From Acidimicrobiia bacterium (GTDB lineage: Bacteria; Actinomycetota; Acidimicrobiia; Acidimicrobiales; UBA8592): a stretch of 64,000 nucleotides of DNA. Position numbers and translations under genes: made by a program. The notes under the pieces were generated by a model that worked only from the letters and a program-made list of their open reading frames with translations, was not told the DNA's origin and searched no databases. The DNA lies in assembly GCA_030431575.1 (NCBI GenBank), contig JAUIIS010000001.1:1-64000 (forward strand), read 5' to 3'. Below are positions 1 through 10,946 of this stretch, one piece after another (position 1 is the first letter of the stretch; the number at the start of each line of letters is the position of its first letter).

Positions 1-1
1 G

Positions 2-628
2 ATCCGCTCACACCAAAAGGTCAGCAAAGACGCGGCCATCGACCGGTCGGCACAGCTCTTGACATCGGTCGGTATCCCAAACGCCAAAACCCGTGTGCGT
101 CAATACCCCCACGAATACTCCGGCGGTATGCGCCAGCGAGTCATGATTGCCATGGCCATCGCCAACGAACCCGTTGTCCTCATTGCCGACGAGCCCACCA
201 CCGCGCTCGACACCACGGTGCAGGCCCAGATCCTCGAAGTCATCAACGCGGTGAAAGACGACCTTGGCGCTGCGGTTGCATTTATTACCCACGATCTCGG
301 TGTTGTGGCCCGTATCGCCGACAAGGTCCAGGTCATGTATGCCGGGCGTGTGGCAGAGCGTGGCGGCGTTGGCGAACTCTTCGAAGCGCCGACTCACCCC
401 TACACCCGAGGTCTATTGGCCTCGCTGCCTGTCGTTGGCTCAGAACGGCTGGTCCCGATCCCAGGGGCCCCTCCAAACATGTTGCGACCACCATCGGGTT
501 GTGCCTTCCGGGTGCGCTGCGAACACGCACAACCCCAGTGCGCAACTGCCGACACCGAACTACGGATGATTGGCAACATCGAAAACGCCTGCATCCGTGC
601 CAGTGAACTGCAAGGGGAGCCGGTATGA
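2..628 (+). CDS. Oligopeptide/dipeptide ABC transporter ATP-binding protein (DppD-like), 5' truncated by window edge
   Basis: Frame open from base 2; YSGGMRQRVMIAMA signature, LIADEPTTALD Walker B, C-terminal oligopeptide-transporter Cys-rich tail (GCAFRVRCEHAQPQC). Confidence 0.9.
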   Translation: MRSHQKVSKDAAIDRSAQLLTSVGIPNAKTRVRQYPHEYSGGMRQRVMIAMAIANEPVVLIADEPTTALDTTVQAQILEVINAVKDDLGAAVAFITHDLGVVARIADKVQVMYAGRVAERGGVGELFEAPTHPYTRGLLASLPVVGSERLVPIPGAPPNMLRPPSGCAFRVRCEHAQPQCATADTELRMIGNIENACIRASELQGEPV

Positions 629-1659
629 GCGAGGTCACCCCACTCCTCCAGATCACCGACATGGTGAAATCCTTCGAGATCAAGTCGTCCAAGGGTTTCC
701 GCACTATCCGCCAGGAGCTTCAGGCTGTCGCAGGCGTGTCGCTCGATGTCCACGGGACCGAAACGGTTGGTTTGGTCGGCGAGTCTGGCTCGGGCAAGTC
801 AACGCTGGGTCGCTGCGTGCTGCAGCTCCTCAAACCCACGTCTGGTTCGGTTAAGTTCAAAGGGACCGAACTCACCACGCTGGACCGCAAGTCTTTGCGC
901 GAGCTCCGCCGCGACATGCAGATCGTGTTCCAAGATCCGTTCGCATCGCTCGATCCACGCCTCACCGTTGGTCAAGCCATTGCTGAGCCACTGGTAGTTA
1001 CCGGCATCAAAGGCAAGCACGACGACCGCGTTGCCGAGCTGCTCGAGCTGGTTGGTCTGTCTCCCGAGCACCGCAAGCGCTTCCCGCACGAATTCTCAGG
1101 CGGCCAGCGCCAGCGCATTGGTGTGGCTCGTGCCTTGTGCCTCAACCCCGACCTCATCATCCTCGACGAACCCGTCTCGGCCCTTGATGTGTCTATCCAG
1201 GCTGGCGTAGTCAACCTGCTCCAAGACCTCCAACAAGAGTTCGGGATTGGCTACATCTTTATTGCCCACGATCTGTCGGTTGTGCGCCACATCAGCGACC
1301 GCATCGCCGTCATGTACCTTGGCAAGCTCATGGAGGTCGCCGACCGTACCGCGCTGTACGAAACCCCGGCGCACCCCTACACCCACGCACTCTTGTCTGC
1401 TGTCCCCCAACCCGACCCCAAGATCGAGCGTGGCCGCGAACGCGTAGTCCTCGAAGGCGACCTCCCTAGCCCTGCCAGTCCTCCAACGGGTTGTCGGTTC
1501 CACACGCGTTGTCCCATTGCCCAAGAGCAGTGCAAGGTTGAGGAACCGCAGCTTGTGGAGATCCGCACCGGACACCGCGTGGCCTGCCACTTCCCTTTGT
1601 TGCCGGGCCAAGACCTGCTCGACATGATGCGAGACAAAGAGCCCGTCAGCCAGACGTAG
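625..1659 (+). CDS. Oligopeptide/dipeptide ABC transporter ATP-binding protein (DppF-like)
   Basis: GESGSGKSTLGR Walker A, FSGGQRQRIGVARAL, ILDEPVSALD; ATGA overlap with preceding gene; GCRFHTRCPIAQEQC tail. Confidence 0.93.
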   Translation: MSEVTPLLQITDMVKSFEIKSSKGFRTIRQELQAVAGVSLDVHGTETVGLVGESGSGKSTLGRCVLQLLKPTSGSVKFKGTELTTLDRKSLRELRRDMQIVFQDPFASLDPRLTVGQAIAEPLVVTGIKGKHDDRVAELLELVGLSPEHRKRFPHEFSGGQRQRIGVARALCLNPDLIILDEPVSALDVSIQAGVVNLLQDLQQEFGIGYIFIAHDLSVVRHISDRIAVMYLGKLMEVADRTALYETPAHPYTHALLSAVPQPDPKIERGRERVVLEGDLPSPASPPTGCRFHTRCPIAQEQCKVEEPQLVEIRTGHRVACHFPLLPGQDLLDMMRDKEPVSQT

Positions 1660-3445
1660 CTCGCCGCCAGCTTTCGTGGAGGCCAGCGTAAATCCCGCCC
1701 TCCTCAACAAGGCGACTATGGGGCCCCGACTCGACCAAACGCCCTTGATCGAACACCAATACCAAGTCGGCTTGTTCGGCGGTGCTCATTCGGTGCGCGA
1801 TCGACACCACGGTGCGCCCAGCAGCCACCCTGTCGAGCGCAGAAGACAAGGCTTGTTCGGTTTCGGGATCTATTGAGCTGGTTGCTTCGTCAAGCACGAG
1901 TAATCCGGGGTCTGCTACCTGAGCCCTGGTCAACGCCACAAGCTGGCGTTCGCCCACCGATAGCTGTTCGCCGCGTGGCCCTACTTGGGTGTCGATCCCG
2001 TTGGGAAGGCCGGCCACCCAGTCGTCCAGGCCAAGCGTGGCGAGGGCCGCGTGCGCGTCGTCGAGGGTGGCGCCTGGTCGTCCAAAAAGGATGTTGTCGC
2101 GAACAGTCGTATCGAAGAGAAAGCCGTCTTGGGGCACCAGTCGAATACCTCGATGGCGGTCGTCGGCGCTGATGTGTAGCCCATCGACGCCGCCGAGGAG
2201 GACGGTGCCGGCCATGGGGTCGAGTAGCCGGCACAGCACCCGGGCAAAGGTGGTCTTGCCCGACCCAGTCTCGCCTACCACAGCTACCCGAGCCCCAGGG
2301 GGAATGTGAACGTCAATGCCGTGCAGCACCGGGCCGTCGCTGTAACCCGCAACCAGCTTCTTGGTTTCGACTGAAAGCGGACCGCGAGGCAACGGCTGAG
2401 GGTTGTCGGCCTCGGCAACGTCGGGCTCGATTTCGAGCAACCCCAGCACCTTGTCCCAACCCGCTACCGCAGTCTGGGTTTGGTCGAGTACCTCGGTGAG
2501 CTCGCCAATAGGCGACTGCACCAACGCGACCAGGAAGAAGAAGGACACAACCGAGCCAGGGCCCAGGCCCCAGTCTTGGCCCCACTCGACCGCAACCACA
2601 GCCACCAATACAAGCGCGATGGCAGCGATGAAGTCGCCCACCGTGAACAGCGTCGCCATGTAGCGCGAGGTGCGCAGATCGGCTTTGTAGCGCTCGTCGA
2701 TGGCTTCATCCATCCGAGCCTGTGCTTGTTCTTGATATCCGTAGGACCTGATGGCGTCAGAGCCAGACAGCACTTCGTTGAACACCGTCAAGAGCCGCCC
2801 AACCGCGGTCCGTTGCCTCGAGTAGGCCCGCAGCTGCTTCTTTTGCAACAGGCGAACAATGGGTACGACCGTCAACATGGTGGCCAGGGCGACCAGGGTT
2901 AGCTGCCACGAGTAGACCGCCATCACCACAAACGCTCCCACGATGATGGAGAGATTCATGGACCAAGTGATGGCGCCCCATTCGACGAATCGCGAGATGG
3001 TTTCGACGTCGCTGGTCACACGAGCCAATAGCACGCCCTTAGCTTCGCCCGACTGTTGGGCCAGGCTGAGGTTGTGGACGTGGGAGAAGGCGTCTCGGCG
3101 CAGCTGGTAGAGGCTTTGCTGGGCGCCGCGGGTCATGGCGATCTCGGCGATAGGTCGCAGGACCGACACCACGAGTACTAGCGCAAACGTGGCGGCCGAC
3201 AGCCCAAGAATGAGGTCGGGCCGGTAGCCCTGCGGACCGAGCAGGCCACGGTCGATGACCTGCTGCACGAGCACCGGCATAGCGAGTCGACCCACCGCCG
3301 CGAGGATGGAGATCAGGCCACTAAACAAGAAACTGCGTTTGATGCTGGGCGTGCGCTGGATGCCGCGCCGCAATACATCGATAGCGCGGATGTCCCTGCC
3401 GTTGTCGTCTCCGGAGACCACCAGCATGGCGTCTACATCGCTCAT
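1646..3445 (-). CDS. ABC transporter, fused TM/ATP-binding (MsbA/multidrug type)
   Basis: N-terminal TM segments, GETGSGKTT, LSVGERQLVALTRAQ, VLDEATSSID. Confidence 0.9.
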   Translation of the reverse strand: MSDVDAMLVVSGDDNGRDIRAIDVLRRGIQRTPSIKRSFLFSGLISILAAVGRLAMPVLVQQVIDRGLLGPQGYRPDLILGLSAATFALVLVVSVLRPIAEIAMTRGAQQSLYQLRRDAFSHVHNLSLAQQSGEAKGVLLARVTSDVETISRFVEWGAITWSMNLSIIVGAFVVMAVYSWQLTLVALATMLTVVPIVRLLQKKQLRAYSRQRTAVGRLLTVFNEVLSGSDAIRSYGYQEQAQARMDEAIDERYKADLRTSRYMATLFTVGDFIAAIALVLVAVVAVEWGQDWGLGPGSVVSFFFLVALVQSPIGELTEVLDQTQTAVAGWDKVLGLLEIEPDVAEADNPQPLPRGPLSVETKKLVAGYSDGPVLHGIDVHIPPGARVAVVGETGSGKTTFARVLCRLLDPMAGTVLLGGVDGLHISADDRHRGIRLVPQDGFLFDTTVRDNILFGRPGATLDDAHAALATLGLDDWVAGLPNGIDTQVGPRGEQLSVGERQLVALTRAQVADPGLLVLDEATSSIDPETEQALSSALDRVAAGRTVVSIAHRMSTAEQADLVLVFDQGRLVESGPHSRLVEEGGIYAGLHESWRRATSG

Positions 3446-5199
3446 GACGAAGCTTCCTTGTCGTAGGCCTCGAGCAGCGACACGTAGCTTGGATTGGCCA
3501 ACAGCTCAGTGTGGGTGCCAACCGCTGTGATTGTTCCGTTGGCCATGAGCGCGACGCGGTCGGCCAACAAGATGGTGGACCGGCGGTGCGCCACAATCAC
3601 CATGGTGGTGTCAATGGCTCTGATGGCGTTAAGGATCTTCTCTTCGACCACTGGGTCAACAGCAGACGTCGCATCGTCGAGCAACAACACGCTCGGGCGG
3701 CGCACGATGGCCCGGGCAAGAGCGAGACGCTGCCGCTGACCCCCAGACAGTCTGACGCCGTGCTCGCCAATGACGGTGTCGTAGCCCTGCGGCATGGCCG
3801 AGGCCACCTCGCTAAAGGCCGCCGCATCGGACGCTTCCTCGATGTCAGCCTGGCTAAACGGCGCGCCAAAGGCGATGTTCTCTGACACCGACGCGTCGAG
3901 CAAGAACGGTTGCTGCCACGCCATGGCCACGCGGCCAGACATTACATCGGGCGCTATGGAAGACACGTTGTGGCCGCCAATGCTGACCGCGCCGCCAGCC
4001 AACGGGACCATGTCCAACACCGCAGTCAACAGGGTGCTCTTGCCTGAGCCCGTTGGACCAACAAGCGCCAGGACCTCGCCAGGGTCCACGCGCAACGAGG
4101 CATTGCTGACAGCAGCCATGTCGCCGTAGCGCACCGACACGGCCTCGATGTCCACCCCTACAGCCCCCGGCGGCAGGCCTGTTGATCCGGTGCGGGCGAT
4201 TTCACGGCCAGTAAGGGCACCAACGACTCGATCGTTGGCCACGACCGCTGGAGGTAAGTCGCCAAAGAAGTAGCCAATGACGCGCAGCGGGAAGACCAGC
4301 AGGCTGAAGAGTGCAACAGCTTGCACCAGCTGACCAGGGGTGATGTGCCCGTTGGCAGCTCGCCACGCTCCCAGGGCAACAAGCGCAATGACCCCGGCAT
4401 CGGGCAGAAGATCCAGGAGTGCGGTGAAGATTGCCCGAATCCGACCTAGCCGGATGGCGTCGTCGCGCAGCTTTGCGGCCTCGACCGAGAACCGCTCGAG
4501 TTCGGATGTTTCTCGGCCAAGGGTCTTTACCACCATGGCCCCATCGAAACTCTCAGAGGCCACCGAACTGACCCTTGAGACCGATTCGCGCACCGACACC
4601 GCTGGCACCTCGGCCACTCTGGCGTTGACCTGATTGAGACCAGCAATGAGGGGCATCAACGAAAGCGCGACTGCGGTGAGAACCCAGTCCATAAGCGCAA
4701 GCGAGACAATGGAAGCACCAAGGAGCGTGAGCACCCCCAAGGTAAACGGGAAGGGGCTAAGGGCATCGGTGGCCACATCGACGTCGCTGTCGGCGTGCGC
4801 CAACAACTTGCCCTTCGACGCGGCTCGAAGCTCCTCTGGGGGCATGGCCAGGTAGTGCCGGCCAAGGTCGTGCTGCATATCGCTCTTGCACAGAAACACT
4901 GTCATTCCCGCAAAGAACCGGCGCACAACAACACCAGCAGACCGGCCAGCCGCCACCAACAGCACCGCCAACACCACCGTGGTTGTGCTGCGCCTAGCCA
5001 CGCTGTCTTCGAACGCGGGAAGCACCACGTCGTCAGTAAGCCAGCCCAGCGTCACCGTAGACAAGACGGTGCCAACAGCCATCACCACCGATCCCGTCAG
5101 TGAGATTGCAAACGGGAGCGGATGACTTCGAACCATGGCGCGCACTAGCCGTAGGCCACGCTTAATCAGTTGTCGTTGAGCCTGTTCAGATGCAACCAC
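3442..5199 (-). CDS. ABC transporter, fused TM/ATP-binding; probable heterodimer partner of the next gene
   Basis: GPTGSGKSTLL, LSGGQRQRLALARAI, LLLDDATSAVD; ATGA overlap with downstream gene. Confidence 0.9.
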   Translation of the reverse strand: MVASEQAQRQLIKRGLRLVRAMVRSHPLPFAISLTGSVVMAVGTVLSTVTLGWLTDDVVLPAFEDSVARRSTTTVVLAVLLVAAGRSAGVVVRRFFAGMTVFLCKSDMQHDLGRHYLAMPPEELRAASKGKLLAHADSDVDVATDALSPFPFTLGVLTLLGASIVSLALMDWVLTAVALSLMPLIAGLNQVNARVAEVPAVSVRESVSRVSSVASESFDGAMVVKTLGRETSELERFSVEAAKLRDDAIRLGRIRAIFTALLDLLPDAGVIALVALGAWRAANGHITPGQLVQAVALFSLLVFPLRVIGYFFGDLPPAVVANDRVVGALTGREIARTGSTGLPPGAVGVDIEAVSVRYGDMAAVSNASLRVDPGEVLALVGPTGSGKSTLLTAVLDMVPLAGGAVSIGGHNVSSIAPDVMSGRVAMAWQQPFLLDASVSENIAFGAPFSQADIEEASDAAAFSEVASAMPQGYDTVIGEHGVRLSGGQRQRLALARAIVRRPSVLLLDDATSAVDPVVEEKILNAIRAIDTTMVIVAHRRSTILLADRVALMANGTITAVGTHTELLANPSYVSLLEAYDKEASS

Positions 5200-5255
5200 A
5201 GCCCAACGACGCTAGCAGCGCCATGCGCCCGCGCATGCAGGAATTTCGGCCGCGG

Positions 5256-8200
5256 TTAGCTGTCGAGGGTGGCTAGCGCCTCAGCGAGAAGCTGTTCGGC
5301 TTCTTGGACAAGTTCCTGATAACGCCCAAGGTCGCCGTCGGCGAGGGCTTCGTCGGCTTCGTCGAAGGTGTCTGCTGCTTGTTGCAACAACGTCTCGACG
5401 TCGCCATCGGGAGCGTCGGGACCTGGGTCGTCGCCAGGATCGGGCGAGGGCTCGGGCGTGGGCTCGGGATCGGCGTCGTCGGTCTCGGGATCGGTGTCCA
5501 CTGCGTCGACAGGCTGGTCTGATGTTGGGATTTCTTGGCCTGTCAGCGGAGACACCACCCCACTGCACTCGTCGTCTAGCTCGCTCTCGGGCACAAACAA
5601 GGCACCAAGGGCCAAACCAAAGGTGGGGCACATACGTACCGTGGTGTCGTAGGACACGATGACCAAGCGAGCCAGCGGCAAGTTGCCCGAGTCCACATAC
5701 AGCGGTCGCACATAGATGATGCGACTATCGCCCTCGGGGGTGTCCATGGGCACCAACAACATATTGCCCAGCTTGACGTTTGAACCTTGCTGGCTAAGCA
5801 GTGTGGTTCGTTGCGCAACAGTGGTGTTGTTGAGCATGGCCGAGTTGGCCAACACCGGTCCGTCAACGGCAGTGCCGGGAACCCGATACGAGATGAGGCT
5901 TTGCTTTCCGTTTTCGTCTATCCGGCCGGCCATGAACGCTGTGAGTTCTTGACGGAAGTCGTCGCCCGAGCGGGCGCTAGGGACAAAGGGCCGCATGATC
6001 AAGAATTCTTGATCGGTCTCGCCGGGCAGACGCATCTGCACGTAGTGCGGGTCAATGAGGTCGCCGCTGCTCACCGTGGTGAGCTGTGCAGACCCTGTGG
6101 CGCTCTCGCTCACAGGCGGTCGCTCAAGCGTGCTACCGGGGTCGATGGCAACGCTCCACGCCGCGGTGTCGTCGAAGAATGCAGCAGCTTGGTCGAGCTG
6201 GTACGTGGCCCACATGTTGGTTTGCACCCGGAAGAGATCTTCGGGATACCTGAGGTGCTGAACCAGCTCATCGGTGAAGGCCGGATCGTCGGTGGTCTTG
6301 AACAGGTCGGGGAACGCACCTTGATAAGCCTGGATAATGGGGTCAGAGTCATCGACCACAAAGAAATCGACGTCGCCGTTGTAGGCGTCTACAACCACTT
6401 TGACCGAGTTGCGGACGTAGTTGAAGCTGCTGCGCAAGCCCGAACCCGACGGCACCGAGCGCTGGTTGGCGGATTGCGAGTACGGGTAATTGTTGGAGGT
6501 GGTATAGGCGTCGAGGATAAACACGATGCGCCCATCGATGATGGCCGGGTAGGAGTCGGCGTCGAAGTCCAAGAACGGGGCAAGTTCTCGGGCACGAGTA
6601 AGCACGTCACGGTTGTAGATGAACTTCGAGTCGTCGTTGATGAGGCCCGAGAAGATGGGGTTGAGATCCTGGAAACGCAGTGCAAAGGCGGCTCGACGCA
6701 AGAGACCACCAGCGCGGACACCGTCGTTGCCTTCATAGGCAGACTCTTGGTTGCGGCCCTGGGTCTGTTCGCAGTTTGTAGCTGCAGCATCGGGGTCGAC
6801 CGCCACATCGACGGTCTCTTCGAGGTCGACCGTTGAGCCGCCGGTAAGCGGAAAGTCCACCTCGCAACGTCGAGTTCCCACGATGGCGTAGCCGTCGAGA
6901 CCTTCGCCGATGTAGATGCGTGGCTGGAGCGTCTCGTCGTCGCTGAGCCCAACGTCGATGTCGCTATCGATGAGTGTGGGAAGCCCGCCAACGACAAAGT
7001 TTGGTTCGCCTTCGTCGGTGACAACGTTGGCCGGTGCCACCGCCAAGCCATAACCATGGGTGAACGACACGTGCTGGTTTTCCCAACCAGAGCGCACACC
7101 GCCGAGGTTTAGCTCTCTGGCCGCAACAACCACGACGCGCTCTTCGCCATTGACGCGATAGCGGTCGACGTCGAGGTCGGGCGCAAACCTGAACTGGTCT
7201 CGCTCGACCTCAAGGCGCGAGAACGTGGGTGACACGATGTTGGGATCTAGGAGGCGAACGTTTTCGAGGGTGTCCCGGTTGGCTTCGAGCAGCTCTGGCG
7301 AGAGCGGCTCGATGTTGGGGTCATCGGGGTTGAAGTCGAACTGTTCTTCTGGCAACCCCACCAGGCTTCCGGTGTCGTCGAACTCGGCAAAGCCGTAGGC
7401 GAGCCGGGTGGCCTCAATGTTGCGTTCGATGAAGGTTGCTTCGCGCTCGAGTTCGTTTGGTTCGACCCGGAGGCGCTGATAGATGGCTGGGTAGATGCCG
7501 CCCATAACAATGGCCACGAAGGCCCAGAGCCCAACGGCCACAACCGGAAGCACCCAGCCCTGACGCCATATGTTGACAATCAACAACACGGCAGCACAGA
7601 GGGAAATGAGGATAAGCAGGTTAATGGCGGGTAGTTGTGCGTTGACGTCGGTATAGGACGCGCCGTCGACCACACCTCGGTTGGAGAAGTTGAGCGAGTA
7701 CCGCTGGTACCAATAGTCAGCGGCTTTGATGAGCGCCAACACGGCCAACAGGAATGACAGGTGCCGTTTGACCTGGGGCGTGACACGTTCGCCGGGGGTG
7801 TTCATGCGGATGCCGCCGTTGAGGTAGTGCGCAGCGCTGGCAATGATGAGCGTGACCACAAAGGCAGTGAACAGCCAGTTGATGAGGAACTGGATGAAGG
7901 GCAGCTGGAAGATGTAGAACCCAATGTCCACGCCAAACTGCGGGTCGTCGATGCCGAACTCGACGCTGTTGTTGAACAGGATCCAGTCCTGCCAACGGCT
8001 GCCCGCTCCTGCGCCCCAGAACAAGGCAAACAAGGCCGCAACCCCGACACGCATGAGCCCGTTTCGGGCACCCACGGTTTCGTGGTACCGGCGAACGAAC
8101 TCTTCTTCGGGTCCTGGCGGCCGGTACGACGGTGCGACACGGTCAGCTATGAAGAGGTTGACCCACAAAAGCACAAACATGACCACGATAAAGAAGACCG

Positions 8201-8411
8201 TGAGGCCCACTTGTGCCCAGAGCACACCACTCCACACTGAGCTGTAACCCAGCGAGTCGAACCACAGGTAGTCGGTATAGAACCCTGCGATGCCGCGCAG
8301 CGACAGCAACAGCACAACAAGTGCCGAAACCACGATCGCAACGATAAATCGAACCCGTCGGGACATAGGCCGACGACGGCCGGGGGCGGGCATTTCAGTC
8401 GCAGAAGCCAT
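5256..8411 (-). CDS. UPF0182 family large membrane protein
   Basis: Multi-TM N-terminus, long extracytoplasmic region (AYPYSQS.., FRVQTNMWATYQL), acidic Pro/Asp-rich C-terminus; start chosen at MASATEMPAPGRRR. Confidence 0.85.
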   Translation of the reverse strand: MASATEMPAPGRRRPMSRRVRFIVAIVVSALVVLLLSLRGIAGFYTDYLWFDSLGYSSVWSGVLWAQVGLTVFFIVVMFVLLWVNLFIADRVAPSYRPPGPEEEFVRRYHETVGARNGLMRVGVAALFALFWGAGAGSRWQDWILFNNSVEFGIDDPQFGVDIGFYIFQLPFIQFLINWLFTAFVVTLIIASAAHYLNGGIRMNTPGERVTPQVKRHLSFLLAVLALIKAADYWYQRYSLNFSNRGVVDGASYTDVNAQLPAINLLILISLCAAVLLIVNIWRQGWVLPVVAVGLWAFVAIVMGGIYPAIYQRLRVEPNELEREATFIERNIEATRLAYGFAEFDDTGSLVGLPEEQFDFNPDDPNIEPLSPELLEANRDTLENVRLLDPNIVSPTFSRLEVERDQFRFAPDLDVDRYRVNGEERVVVVAARELNLGGVRSGWENQHVSFTHGYGLAVAPANVVTDEGEPNFVVGGLPTLIDSDIDVGLSDDETLQPRIYIGEGLDGYAIVGTRRCEVDFPLTGGSTVDLEETVDVAVDPDAAATNCEQTQGRNQESAYEGNDGVRAGGLLRRAAFALRFQDLNPIFSGLINDDSKFIYNRDVLTRARELAPFLDFDADSYPAIIDGRIVFILDAYTTSNNYPYSQSANQRSVPSGSGLRSSFNYVRNSVKVVVDAYNGDVDFFVVDDSDPIIQAYQGAFPDLFKTTDDPAFTDELVQHLRYPEDLFRVQTNMWATYQLDQAAAFFDDTAAWSVAIDPGSTLERPPVSESATGSAQLTTVSSGDLIDPHYVQMRLPGETDQEFLIMRPFVPSARSGDDFRQELTAFMAGRIDENGKQSLISYRVPGTAVDGPVLANSAMLNNTTVAQRTTLLSQQGSNVKLGNMLLVPMDTPEGDSRIIYVRPLYVDSGNLPLARLVIVSYDTTVRMCPTFGLALGALFVPESELDDECSGVVSPLTGQEIPTSDQPVDAVDTDPETDDADPEPTPEPSPDPGDDPGPDAPDGDVETLLQQAADTFDEADEALADGDLGRYQELVQEAEQLLAEALATLDS

Positions 8412-8489
8412 TGGGCGAAATCCTACCCTTGTGAACCCCATAGCCCAGCGTCGGGCCGCCATCGGCCACCGAAGCTGGCAGGAACTGTC

Positions 8490-9764
8490 CTAGGCGACCT
8501 GATCGAGCACCTCAGCACAACTCAGGAAACCGTCATCAGGATCGACAGGATTTGGTGATGCCTCGGGTGGGTCGGCGCCCGCTTCTGCGGCCACCTCGAC
8601 CCCGTTGCCACCGAACTCGGCCAACATCAGAATTGCGTCGTCAAAGGTTTGGGCGCAACGAACAGCTACGTCATCGCCAGCGGCCTCAATGGCATCGAGG
8701 TACTCGCTCGGCGGGACCAAGAAGAGGTCGATGTTCTCGCGTTTGGCAGCTTCGATCTTTTGGGGCACGCCACCCACAGCACCGATGACGCCATTGACGT
8801 TGATGGTCCCGGTGGTGGCCACTCTGATACCGCCGGTGAGCTCACCCTCAGAAAGGACGTCGACAATGGCTAGCGAGAACGCCAGACCGGCAGAGGGCCC
8901 ACGCACGCGGCCGACGTCGAGACTTACCTCGAACGGGGCATCGGCGCGGATGGGGGTTTCGATCTGCACTCCCAAGAACCCGGCACCTTCTACGTCGGGG
9001 TGCGCAGCAAGGACAGCCTCGACTTGCATGGCTACTGCGTTGGGGTCCGCTCCACTTGAACCCTCGGCGATCGAGCCTCGCTTCAGGTCGATGACCACCA
9101 CATCGCCGGGCAGCGAAGCTCGGATCGCGTTGCCAAGGTCTTCGGAGGAACGCACCGGCTCGCCGTTCACGCTAGTGATGAGGTCACCCAACTTAAGGAC
9201 CTCTTCGGCTGGGCTGTCGGGTACCAGCTGAAGAACAAACGCGCCTTCGACCTCGGGCACAATCTCATAACCCAAGAAGTCGAGGGCAACGATCGTCGCC
9301 GTGTCTTGTGAGAGATTCATCTGAAATTGCGTGATCTCTCGTGCCTCGTCGGTGCTGCGAGTGCCATCAATGAACTCGGCGGGCACGATTTCGCTGGTGT
9401 CGTCGAAGCGGGCGAAGTACCACTCCCAAATGCTGGGTTCTCGTTTGATGGAGACCGTGGTGAAGGCAATTTCGCCTTCGGGGTCGTAGGACTCGGCGCC
9501 GTCGATAATCACGGCCTCGGCAGTGTTGGTGGCACTGCCCGGGGACAGCACGTAGTCGTCTTTACCAATGAACGTGGCATCGACCAGCGTCAAGAAGATG
9601 ACTGCGATAGCAACGAGGCTGACCAGCGTGCCAACAAGTACCCAGGGCCACAGCCGCCAAGTCCGCTCCGCAGGGACCTGACCTGGCCTCTCCGAAGCAG
9701 GCATATCTGGAGCAAGCACAGCGTCCTCGGTGCCGGGCGCCGACGGTGGGTTGGGGATACTCAC
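8490..9764 (-). CDS. PDZ domain Lon-like (S16) serine protease, YlbL family
   Basis: N-terminal TM, PDZ (DLITSVNGEPV), S16 Ser/Lys dyad motifs GPSAGLAFSLA and GAVGGVPQKIEAA. Confidence 0.88.
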   Translation of the reverse strand: MSIPNPPSAPGTEDAVLAPDMPASERPGQVPAERTWRLWPWVLVGTLVSLVAIAVIFLTLVDATFIGKDDYVLSPGSATNTAEAVIIDGAESYDPEGEIAFTTVSIKREPSIWEWYFARFDDTSEIVPAEFIDGTRSTDEAREITQFQMNLSQDTATIVALDFLGYEIVPEVEGAFVLQLVPDSPAEEVLKLGDLITSVNGEPVRSSEDLGNAIRASLPGDVVVIDLKRGSIAEGSSGADPNAVAMQVEAVLAAHPDVEGAGFLGVQIETPIRADAPFEVSLDVGRVRGPSAGLAFSLAIVDVLSEGELTGGIRVATTGTINVNGVIGAVGGVPQKIEAAKRENIDLFLVPPSEYLDAIEAAGDDVAVRCAQTFDDAILMLAEFGGNGVEVAAEAGADPPEASPNPVDPDDGFLSCAEVLDQVA

Positions 9765-10014
9765 GCAGATCCTTCAGAAGCAAACATGGCCGCCAGTAGA
9801 GCCGACGACCGGATCGAAGCAGGTCAGACTGTTGCGCCAACCAACTCCCGGCGCCAATGATAAGTCCATTGCATGCAATGGTCCCTCCCGGGACCGAAAA
9901 CCTTCGTAAGGGACGTGCGTGCAAGAGCGCGAGTTCGGTGGGCCGCCGGATCTGGGGCGCTGGTGGGCTGGTACGCTAGGACTTCCCAAGCGCCATTGGT
10001 TGGGAACACTTTCT

Positions 10015-10263
10015 ATGACCCAGCACTCCTACCAAGACGATCGCCCACCCGCACGGCCGGTGCGCCTTCCGTTTACCAGCAGCGACCCGCTAGCCAAGCA
10101 CCGTGCAGTTACTGGCATCAATGCCCATGTGCGCTGGTACCAACGTGTAGGAAGCCTCGTGGGCATTGCGGTCCTGGTGGTCTTTATGGGGGCATTGCTG
10201 GCTATCTCGGCCGGCGTGGCGTTCTTTGCGGCTCGCATCCTGCTCGAAACCATCGTTGGATAA
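10015..10263 (+). CDS. Small single-TM hypothetical protein
   Basis: ORF MTQHSYQDDRPPARP.. with C-terminal hydrophobic segment; start adjusted to internal ATG. Confidence 0.55.
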   Translation: MTQHSYQDDRPPARPVRLPFTSSDPLAKHRAVTGINAHVRWYQRVGSLVGIAVLVVFMGALLAISAGVAFFAARILLETIVG

Positions 10264-10274
10264 CCCAGCAACCA

Positions 10275-10907
10275 ATGAGCGACGCTTGGCCCCCGGCGCC
10301 TCGACCGGACCCAGACGCGCTCAAGCGACGCGCCGCGGTGGTGCAAGCGGCCTACGTTGGCGACACCGAGGTGGTGCTGGCCCACCTAGCCGATAGTGAC
10401 GACCGGGTTCGTTCGAGCGTCTACGTGGCGCTTCACAAACTCGGTCGACTGGACCAGGCCATCATCGACTCGGGCACAACCGATGCATCGGCGCGGGTCC
10501 GCAAGACGCTCGCAGAGTTAGCGGCCACACGCACCGACATTCCAATCAGCGCCCTTCTGGACGACACCAACGATGCGGTGTGCGAGATGGCGTGTTGGGC
10601 GGCTGGCGAGCACGGCGAGGACGCCACCTGGCTGGTGCCGCAACTCAGCCAGATAGGCACCAAGCATGAGACCCCATTGTGCCGCGAGGCAGCGATCGCG
10701 GCGCTAGGCGCAGTGGGCCACCCCACCGGGCTGCCAGCCATCCTTGCTGGCACCAAGGACCGCCCAAACGTTCGCCGCCGGGCGGTACTCGCCTTGGCCC
10801 CATTCGAAGGCGCAGAGGTCACCGCAGCGCTCGATGCGGCGCTCAACGACCGCGACTGGCAGGTGCGCCAGGCAGCCGAGGACCTCCTCGAAGAGCCCGA
10901 AGCGTAG
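10275..10907 (+). CDS. HEAT-repeat protein
   Basis: Repeated helical units (DSDDRVRSSVYVALHKLG; LNDRDWQVRQAAEDLL); start at MSDAWPPAPRPD. Confidence 0.75.
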   Translation: MSDAWPPAPRPDPDALKRRAAVVQAAYVGDTEVVLAHLADSDDRVRSSVYVALHKLGRLDQAIIDSGTTDASARVRKTLAELAATRTDIPISALLDDTNDAVCEMACWAAGEHGEDATWLVPQLSQIGTKHETPLCREAAIAALGAVGHPTGLPAILAGTKDRPNVRRRAVLALAPFEGAEVTAALDAALNDRDWQVRQAAEDLLEEPEA

Positions 10908-10946
10908 CGTCGCCACCCGGGGCCACAGGTCCGAGTGGTTGCGGTG

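Noticed and set aside
1646-1659. 14-bp tail-to-tail overlap of dppF-like and ABC exporter genes as a regulatory oddity
   Set aside because: Convergent stop-codon overlaps are common in compact bacterial genomes.
5787-6836. 349-aa + strand ORF opposite UPF0182
   Set aside because: Shadow ORF of a well-supported gene; composition not protein-like.
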